A stretch of DNA of 64,000 nucleotides from Porites lutea (taxonomy: Eukaryota > Cnidaria > Anthozoa > Scleractinia > Poritidae): the NCBI RefSeq assembly GCF_958299795.1, contig NC_133209.1:2492501-2556500 (forward strand), in the 5' to 3' direction. The position numbers were made by a program, and so were the translations under genes. Positions within the stretch are counted from its first letter, which is position 1, and each line of letters starts with the position of its first letter. Of the stretch, positions 56,682-64,000 are shown piece by piece. The notes below the pieces were generated by a model, which worked only from the letters and a program-made list of their open reading frames with translations, did no database searches and had not been told where the DNA came from.

Positions 56682-57716
56682 ATGATCCACTTCGCAAGTT
56701 ATATCGATAGACAGAAAGCTGGACCAGGAAGTTCTGAAAAATCTCAGAAAGTTCACTCTGCCAACTGGAAGGAAGAGATTCAGCTTAAGAAAGAGCTGGA
56801 CTGTTTGGATAAACAAGAACAACAAAGGGTTTCGACGATCTCATCCGATCAACGACTTGTTGTTCACCGATTTCAACGCAAGCTCTCTGCAAGTGTGGAC
56901 ATTGCGAAAAATCACGACAAAGTAAAGGAGAGTTTAGATGGCAATCACAGGCGAGCGAAAGAGTTGAGAGAAAGGCAAGGTAGAAATCCTGACGACAACG
57001 AAGCAAGGATGTCTCTCAGACAGTTGCGTTGTTTAAGTGCGAGTCCGAAACCTCCATTGCCAAAATTCAGAAGAGCAAAATCATGCGAACCACCCCAAGA
57101 GAGCAGAGGGGTATTCTACAGCGATAGTTACACGGCTAATGCATGGTTAGACATGCCCCCAAGACCTATGACCGCTTTGGAGAAAAGGAACAGAATGTGG
57201 GAAAGACAACTTAAGACAGTGACTCAAAGATTAAATCGCGCTCGCAGTGCGCCAGCTAGAACGTCTTACTACAAAGTTCCCGAGTTTAGCTCACTGCAAA
57301 GCAATGTTCGTGGTGATGTTCGCGATAAACAAATTAACCAAAAACAGCGCCGTAGAGCTCCGACAAATGTAGAGATAGATTTGGAGTATTTTCGTCGCGT
57401 GAGAGAAAAAGAGCTTCATTTTCAGCGTCAAGCCGTTAATACTTTTCTAAAGAGTATTGAGCCGCTAGAGTTGATTCCTTGGACACCAGGCTATGAATCT
57501 GCAGATAATAACAACGAAGGAGAGAATAAGATAGTTTTGTCGACACTTGCGACGAGCAAACAAGATTTGAACGGCAACGAAAGTCGTCAAAGAACTCGCT
57601 CAGTTAGTTCAGCACAAAACACAGGAGATCTTGCGCGCTTGGGAAGACAAGAGAGCTTGATAAGTGGTAGTGCTAATGTAATTAACAAAAAAATACCGGT
57701 GAATGCCTGGACATAA
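56682..57716 (+). CDS. Orphan Arg-rich protein D, intronless
   Basis: Not recognised. A 344-codon frame from ATG to stop. Strongly basic, mostly predicted disordered or helical, no signal peptide or membrane segment. Helical, charged stretches: QLKKELDCLDKQEQQR, HRRAKELRERQGRN and YFRRVREKELHFQRQ. A conserved-looking core reads WLDMPPRPMTALEKRNRMWE, followed by QRLNRARSAPARTSYY; RRAKSCEPP and RARSAP are the kind of Arg-Ser-Pro motifs often seen in cytoskeletal or ciliary proteins, which is only a resemblance. It lies between two repeat blocks. Confidence 0.75.
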   Translation: MIHFASYIDRQKAGPGSSEKSQKVHSANWKEEIQLKKELDCLDKQEQQRVSTISSDQRLVVHRFQRKLSASVDIAKNHDKVKESLDGNHRRAKELRERQGRNPDDNEARMSLRQLRCLSASPKPPLPKFRRAKSCEPPQESRGVFYSDSYTANAWLDMPPRPMTALEKRNRMWERQLKTVTQRLNRARSAPARTSYYKVPEFSSLQSNVRGDVRDKQINQKQRRRAPTNVEIDLEYFRRVREKELHFQRQAVNTFLKSIEPLELIPWTPGYESADNNNEGENKIVLSTLATSKQDLNGNESRQRTRSVSSAQNTGDLARLGRQESLISGSANVINKKIPVNAWT

Positions 57717-58212
57717 AAAAGAATAAGATAAAATATAATGTGCACTAGCAAATGAACAAAACAAGAGAGAACTGTCGCAGGAACTGATGATATTAATGAG
57801 AAGCGAGTATGTGTTGAAGAGTAATTATTAGCCTTCTATCGTCGTTCGTCGTTAAGCTGAGGGGTCTTTGTTTGTTGGCAATAATAATACTTTCAATCTG
57901 AATGATAATAGCCATTATTATAAACCAATATAGCAATAAATCAAATCTATTACCGAACGTTGAGCAATGATGCCATGCAATATACATGTATACAAAGGTA
58001 ATTCTAGCTTGCGTTGCCGCCGGACTCGGTCTTTCCGCGAGACCAACAATCCTGGAAAAAAGGTTTTGGGAGACCTCCCATTTTTAACGTGTTGTTGTAT
58101 GGAATTTGCAGCTAACCGACAATGCAATACACTCTCATAAACACGGCCTTAAGATTTCGACCCCAACCACCCCACCCCCCCGGCCCCTGAACAACGTTGA
58201 AGTCCATAACGT

Positions 58213-58393
58213 GTTAGACTACGAGTAGTCCCACATTTTTCCTCAGGGGATAGTAGAGCGAGCGAAACACAAGCGAGCGTGAAAATCACCCCTCGCGAGA
58301 AAAGGCGACACGCGTGGGGTGATTTTCACGCGCGCTTGCGTTTCGCTAGCTCTACTATCCCTGAGAAAAAATGGGGGACTACTCGTAGTCTAA
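58213..58393. mobile_element. Foldback MITE, about 80-bp arms, GACTACGAGTAGTC ends
   Basis: TTAGACTACGAGTAGTCCC pairs with GGGGACTACTCGTAGTCTAA. The arms run on through TCAGGGGATAGTAGAGC / GCTCTACTATCCCTGA to GTGAAAATCACCCC / GGGGTGATTTTCAC. The loop is about 20 bases. The arms are over 90 percent alike. Confidence 0.85.
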
Positions 58394-58470
58394 TAAAGTG
58401 TGAAAGATATGTAAAAGATGTTTGACTTGTAACATCCAACATCGTCTAGGGGGGAGGGGGGGGGGGGTTA

Positions 58471-58606
58471 ACTCGAATGGATCATTTTACGTTTCTGGGA
58501 AACTGGCCACCTACCCCTCCCCTAAGCCAAGATTAACAATTAGTTCTTTTTTAGGGGAGGGGTAGGTGAACAGTTTCCCAGAAACGTACAATGGTCCACT
58601 TGAATT
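58471..58606. mobile_element. Foldback MITE, about 47-bp arms
   Basis: TTTACGTTTCTGGGAAACTG, then CACCTACCCCTCCCCTAA at the left; TTAGGGGAGGGGTAGGTG, then CAGTTTCCCAGAAACGTA at the right. The loop is about 35 bases. A GGGGGAGGGGGG run precedes it. Confidence 0.85.
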
Positions 58607-59231
58607 GCATTATCCTTACATGGAAGACAAACTGCCCCAAACGTTTTGGCCAGGATGGAAGATAGAGGACTGGGATTCAGACTGCCGCTACACAGGCTAA
58701 GCTAATTCCACACTTATAAACAGAAAAATCATTGTCTGCGCTTTTAATTATCTGGTTGAGTATTTTTTTTGTATCTACGACCAGCATTTTTATAACTGAG
58801 TTATGATTTGATGTATCTATAATTTAATTCCTCTATCTTGGCCGTATGGCGCCCCGTTCGTTGTCGCATATCACTTCCAAGTACCTCTAATCTGGAGCGA
58901 ATGCGATCCGATCACTGATCTTGACGATATTGTTTCTTTATCAGAACCATAGATTCTGTACTCTATGTGAATTTATACGCACTAAGGCATTGTTGAATTC
59001 TTGTTTTACGCGTCACTTGATGATGGATTTCTCTTGCACTTTTAATGTTTCTGCCATAAAAACACTTTATTTTTATTTTTATAACTGACATTGTGACAAG
59101 GGATATGGATTCCATTGCCAGTCAGCCCTTTATTAAGCTCCTGTTACTGTGAAATAAATTGTAGTATCGCACGAAGGACCGGGAAAGAAAAAACTGACTC
59201 CTTTCGTATACTGTTTTTACCCCTAGCTCGC

Positions 59232-59462
59232 CCCATGTAAGGGAATCTAAGACAGTCTTACATTCTGGATTCCACGCCGTGGATTCTGAACTCCAGATAC
59301 TGGATTCCGGATTCTTTATTTGTGGAACTTTGATCCCGGATTCCAATCGTTGGTGGGATTCGGATTCCTTGAGCTGTATTCGGGATTCCAGATTCCAAAG
59401 CCCAGGATTTCCGATATTCCACAAGCAAAAATTTCCCAGATTCCGGATTGTCTTACGTGAAG
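59232..59462. repeat. GGATTC-rich repeat element
   Basis: More than ten copies of GGATTC/GATTCC in 230 bases (for example GATACTGGATTCCGGATTC), between CATGTAAGGGAATCTAAGAC at the left and GATTGTCTTACGTGAAG at the right, which look like inverted ends. The long frames on both strands are repeat artefacts. Confidence 0.65.
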
Positions 59463-60081
59463 TGACCAAGCAGATCACCGGTCACTTTAACTCAGTGGTC
59501 ACTTTAACTCAGTCTCATGTGTTGAAAAAAAATATAGGGATTATAACCTAACTGCAAGGAATAAGGCTCGATAAAGTGGCTGAGCCAGTTGTACGTATTC
59601 GTACCAAATCAAAAGCAAACACCATTCGTATACTAAGAAAGCTGAGTGATTAGATCAAATACATTAAGATTCACATGCGCTATGTAAGCAAACAAAAAGT
59701 TACAATAAATTTTGTAGGTTTCCTTGAAGTTTTTAGTCCCCAGTTAAGTAAAAGATACTAATTTTCAATAACTTTTTATTCTTATACTTGTGCGTAGATG
59801 TAAAAAAGTTAATGAAAAAATGCTTATTTTCTCGAATTAAGGCCAATCATTTCGCAAGAAGTTTGTATGATGCCTCGGCATTCCTTTGTCTAGCTCAATG
59901 CAGTGGATTAAGCTGAGCGCAATTAATTGCTCGTTAACAAAAGATGCACTTAATTAACTTTTCAGTCAATAGGAAAATAAACTACCTAAACAGACTTAAC
60001 AATCCTAGCAACTGCTTGTCTACCACGCGTTTTCTCAGCTGTTTCGGTCGTCGCAGAAAAGCGTCGACGGAATTTTGACCG

Positions 60082-63000
60082 ATGGCGTACGTTGTGCCTG
60101 AACGCAACCATATTTCACCGTTTAACATTTTGCTAGGAACAATTTCCAGTCAGCTCAGTCGCGAAAATATACACAAGATTAAGATTTCACTTCGCGGACA
60201 TGTCAACAAAGAACTGCTAGGTAAACTAAAAGGTGGCTTCGATTTGATTCATATTCTACAAGACCGCGGTCTAGTTACCGAGAAAAAGCTGTCCTTCTTG
60301 CGGAAACTCTTGCAAGACTGCGAATTGCCTTCGTTGATAGATCTACTAGATGAGTACAAGCAAGCAATGCACCTTATGAATGGTCAATCTAAAGAAGGTA
60401 CAGTTATAACAAAATATTAAGCTGAGTTTCTGTTTCACTCTGACATGCAGCGACCGCTCATACCCCCTTTATACTTTGGTCAGTGAGAATATGTAGGCAT
60501 TTAACTGACAAGTATGAAAAAAAAATACTTAATCACTTTACACTCATCCGTGTCGATTTCAAGACAATAAGCTCAAATAACATTGCAATTACAAACGTGA
60601 ATATAATGAATAATATTTACTTTCCCGCATGATTTGTTGTTAATTATCCTCGGAGGATGTTAGTCTTTTAGAGTGCAGATCATTCTTATGAAATCTATCG
60701 GACAGTACTTTTCTTTGGTGGTGACAAAAACGATAAAACTAAACCCTTTATACATATTATCCACGATGATTAATATCTTTCATGACTTTTTTTTAGTAAG
60801 TACGCTGGTAAGTAAGCCGGTTTTAACTTTTCAGTCTGCGGGTGCCTTTAACCGCCGGTGGCCGATCATATGATAACAAATGGTCAGGCTTTTACGACCT
60901 AACTGCTCGCTTAGGAATCAGCGTGGTTCTGTAACTTCTTAGTCAGTAATCTAAATTGCCAATTCAAATAGACTGGCGTGCTACTACGCAGTGCCTTTCA
61001 TTTTTATTAAAATCGGTCGGTTTTTGCTTTTCAGTCTCTAAATTAAACCCTTCTAAAAAGATCCATTTGGTGCACCCTAGCTGCAAAGGGCAATTCTAAA
61101 TTCGTGGATTAATTTCTAAGTGTGGCTATTCAAATGAAACAGATGAACTGTACTTTTAATTACTAATTACTTTACGCAAGAACTGTTGACTGTCCTTTAT
61201 ATAAGGTGATTTTACCTTTAACTGGCAGCTATCAGCTTAGCATGCAGTACACTAAAGTGCCGATACTTTTTTTTGCTAGGCAAAGTTGTTCTCACTCAAT
61301 CTTCAGGCAGTGAGGGTTTCCAAAAGAACAAGTGTTAGTAACGTAGCTATCTATTTGTATTTGAATTAGGTGATCACAGTGCACTTAAGGCTCGCAGGAT
61401 AAACGCTTTGCAAAGGCTAATGACAAGGCAGCTGGAAGATTTGGCGAACTGCGCGGCAAGAGGCGAGGATTTAAAAAAGTCCTTGGAAGAGAAACAAATG
61501 TTGGTTGACACGCAGAAAGAAATAATAATCGTTGGTCAGGAAGCTATCGACAGCATCACAGAACAGCGGGAAGTGGCGATACAAGAAAGGAGTGTTGTTG
61601 AGGAGAGAGCTCAAGAAAACGAAGCCATGCTTGAGGCACAGGAAAAGGAACTCAACGAAATTCAGAGTATGTTAGGAGCAAAGGAGAAGAAATTCAAAGA
61701 AAAATCGTGGGGAAAGGTAGATACGAGAAAAAACGTCTTTGAAAGTGTTTTGAATAAACACTCTAAAGAAAAGGCGAACAGGACAATAGAGACTCTTAGT
61801 AAACAAAAAGATGAAAAACAAGAAACACTAAATAAAACTATCAAGTCTGTGGATGATATTCGAAAGCAGCTGTTGGAAAGACGAAGTTATGTTCGACAGT
61901 GTAGCGAGGCAGTTTTTCTTAAAACCAAAGAGCTAGCTGGAGTTGATCAAATTATTTTGGAGACGATAGAAGACGTTAGGAAATTGAAACAGCAAATTCG
62001 GCAAAACGAGTTTGAATTGTTTGATCTTAAACAGCAAGTCGAGGAAACACAAGACGAGCTGGAGCGAACCAAGAGAGACGGAATTGCTAATAAAGCTTTT
62101 AAAATTCCATTGTGGAGGTTAGAGACAGTTAACAAGCCAAAATCAAAGGTGAGGCTCAATACTCGATAAAAAGTAACGTTACTGTGTTGAAGAACACAGC
62201 AACGGTATGTCCCCGCCAGTTCCAGTCAACTCGGCCCAGTCTCCCTATCGTTTCTAAAGGGGCGAATGCACACAAGCATGCCCACTGGCTTAGAGCGCGT
62301 TCTTTTGACCGCTTCCTATAAGACGAATAAACAGGATAAACTGCATAAATTGCAGTTATTGACTTGCTCAGGCATTTATTTCACATTGTAAACAATTATT
62401 GGATGAGGTTTTTGTGATATCTGGAACTGGGCATCACAAAAACCGAACCTAAACCTGCTTTATTAAACATTGTTTTGACGAAAATAACGACAAACACATC
62501 ATCACAGGAACACACTTTGGTCTTTAGTTAAAAATTGAATCATACATTGCGCACGCAACCTACAGATTAGTGAGTAATCTGCTAGCAGATAACTAACTAA
62601 TCTGCAGGTTGCGTTGATTCAAAATTAGCCACAGGTTCTTAGCCAATGCGAAGACAGACAGTGAGAACAATGTATAATAATAAGAGATATTCAGACACAT
62701 GACGAACTTTAACATGAATTATTTTTATTTTCAGGTGTTGAAATACTCTGATGTTCTCCCCGAAAATTCCTATTCTCTTGGCTCTCCGGGCATGCGCAGT
62801 GTCCCTCTTCAGTTCGACTTCCCATGCTGCGTAGCAAGTTACAAAGGGCACATCTATGCCGCTGACCGCAATAACTGTCGTGTCTTAGTGTTAGACCCTG
62901 TTGGGGAACTAATTCGCCAACCAATAGAATTCGGAAACACGGGACCCGTGGCTATTGACGTTAATAAACGAGGGAACATTGTAGCCACAGATTCTCAGAT

Positions 63001-63571
63001 AATTAAAGTTTTTAGCTCCGATGGTGCCCTGTCCCATAATTTTCTTCCAGTCTACAGTAAAAAGGACAAACGTCCAGAAATATCTGCTTTGACCCTAGAC
63101 CGCGATGGAAATATTCTAGTGGCGGACAGACCAAATCACAGAATACAGAAATTTCGAATCGACGGACATTTCCTCGGCTTCATTGGTGGTTCCATGTATC
63201 TGCAGTATCCCAGCGGTGTAGCCGTCACAAAATCGAATGACGTCATCATTTCGGAATGCGAGAGACATCAACTTAAACTCTTTCGTGAATATTCAAAGTC
63301 GTTTACAGTCATCGGTCGAAGCGGGGCTGGAAAAGATCAATTAATGAACCCTAGGGGACTAGCTGTAGATAACGTGGGAAATATTCTAGTAGCTGATAGC
63401 TTGAATCACCGTATTCAAGTGATTGATCCAGAGGGAAATTTCATCGCTAGTTTTGGAAGGCTGGGTTCAAGTCCCGGCTGCTTGGATACCCCGTATGCAG
63501 TAGCTGTCAATCGTTGTGGCCACGTGATAGTTGCAGACAGTGGCAATCATCGAATAACATGTTTTACGTAG
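60082..63571 (+). CDS. Death effector domain - coiled coil - NHL propeller protein
   Basis: Three coding exons, 60082-60397, 61370-62148 and 62735-63571, GT-AG and in phase, 643 residues. Residues 9-95 form a death effector domain: FNILLGTISSQLSRENIHKI, GGFDLIHILQDRGLVTEKKL and LPSLIDLLDEY (the family's RxDLL-type end, here with Ser for Arg). DEDs join caspase-8/FADD-type signalling complexes. Exon 2 (106-365) is an almost unbroken Lys/Glu/Gln-rich coiled coil. Exon 3 carries six NHL repeats, for example GNILVADRPNHRIQKF, GNILVADSLNHRIQVI and GHVIVADSGNHRITCF, enough for a six-bladed propeller, ending at the stop. No RING, B-box, caspase or membrane segment. Each domain has its own exon. PolyA signal AATAAA at 63766-63771. 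Role inferred: a self-assembling death-fold sensor or adaptor; ligand unknown. Confidence 0.93.
62406..62448. repeat. 12-bp perfect inverted repeat
   Basis: GGTTTTTGTGAT and ATCACAAAAACC around an 18-base spacer, in the second DED-NHL intron. Confidence 0.5.
62552..62613. repeat. 18-bp inverted repeat
   Basis: CGCAACCTACAGATTAGT and ACTAATCTGCAGGTTGCG differ at one position. GATTAGTGAGTAATC and CTGCTAGCAG form smaller palindromes inside. It lies in the second DED-NHL intron, about 120 bases before the NHL exon. Confidence 0.6.
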
Positions 63572-64000
63572 TCACATTTCAAAAAGAGTGAAGTTACGTG
63601 CCAAGTAATACAAAACACACCACCATGATTAGTTTCAGTCGCATTTGATATCATCGAGAACCACTGCAAGCCTCAAAAGGTGGATGTTTCCGCTGGAACA
63701 TATTCACATACTCTTGGTAAATCTACCTGAATTGACTCTATGTTTTAAGACGACCTAAACCCCTCAATAAAACTGAGTACAAACAAATTAGATTGATTGT
63801 TCATTGTATTGACATCTCTCTTGCAACTACTGCATACTTATTAAAGGTTGTTCAACAGTTATCTTTTCACAACAGCTCTCAATTTATTCCTTGTTTCGTT
63901 TACCCACGAAAGGACCTCGAAAGGGGTTAGAGAGCGAAGGAGGGAAAATCTCAGGGGAAAGAGAGGTTGTTGTAGAAACGATGTCTAATCGCTTCACTCT
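63572..64000. other. 3' flank of the DED-NHL gene
   Basis: 3' UTR to about 63.8 kb with a polyA signal; no further gene was recognised to the right edge. Confidence 0.5.

Larger units (their letters stand above)
57717..60081. other. Repeat-rich gap between orphan D and the DED-NHL gene
   Basis: Contains the foldbacks at 58213-58393, 58471-58606 and 59232-59462. Between and after them no gene was recognised. 59.5-60.08 kb should contain the DED-NHL promoter. Confidence 0.6.

Noticed and set aside
59122-59551. Overlapping frames of 118 and 90 codons on opposite strands
   Set aside because: Both come from the GGATTC-rich repeat.
63455-63480. GGGTTCAAGTCCCGG, a perfect Pol III B box
   Set aside because: It lies inside an NHL repeat of the DED-NHL gene, has no A box upstream and is explained by the protein sequence.

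Overview
The window looks like nuclear DNA from an anthozoan cnidarian, most likely a stony coral. This is an inference from three things. The host genes are intron-rich and give animal-type proteins with clear vertebrate counterparts. The non-coding DNA is AT-rich and packed with short foldback/TIR (MITE-like) elements and tRNA-derived SINEs of the kind seen in coral genomes. One gene joins a death effector domain to an NHL propeller. No bacterial operon, CRISPR array, rRNA gene, functional tRNA gene, retrovirus-like element or intact transposase was recognised.

Layout, left to right. 419-6433 (minus): 5' part of a TMEM131-like gene, continuing off the left edge. 6.4-14.9 kb: mostly repeats, with one uncertain secreted-peptide exon at 9491-9792. 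14944-20495 (plus): ELMOD2-like ARL/ARF GAP, nine coding exons. 22559-23337 (minus): intronless TMEM187 with one apparent 1-bp frameshift. 23625-32472 (plus): mitochondrial dihydrolipoyl dehydrogenase (DLD), 19 coding exons, sharing a 287-bp divergent promoter with TMEM187. 33598-40781 (plus): SLC25A20-like carnitine/acylcarnitine carrier, 11 coding exons. 42-48 kb (minus): three intronless ORFs for basic, probably disordered orphan proteins. 49127-54723 (minus): COMTD1-like O-methyltransferase, six coding exons, with an alpha-1,3-fucosyltransferase gene on the opposite strand (52127-54080) nested in its first intron. 54.7-56.6 kb: a block of MITEs and a degenerate telomere-like array. 56682-57716 (plus): a fourth intronless orphan. 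57.7-60.1 kb: more foldbacks. 60082-63571 (plus): a three-exon gene encoding DED, long coiled coil and six-repeat NHL propeller.

How the genes relate. DLD and the acylcarnitine carrier both serve mitochondrial carbon oxidation and are neighbours, but as separate genes; nothing suggests an operon. The DED-coiled coil-NHL gene is the strongest candidate for an undescribed system: its layout mimics TRIM-NHL proteins, but a death-fold domain sits where RING/B-box would be. Exon joins for ELMOD2, DLD, SLC25A20, COMTD1, the fucosyltransferase and DED-NHL were checked by hand for GT-AG (once GC-AG) sites and continuous phase. The 5' exons of TMEM131 could not be fully reconciled.
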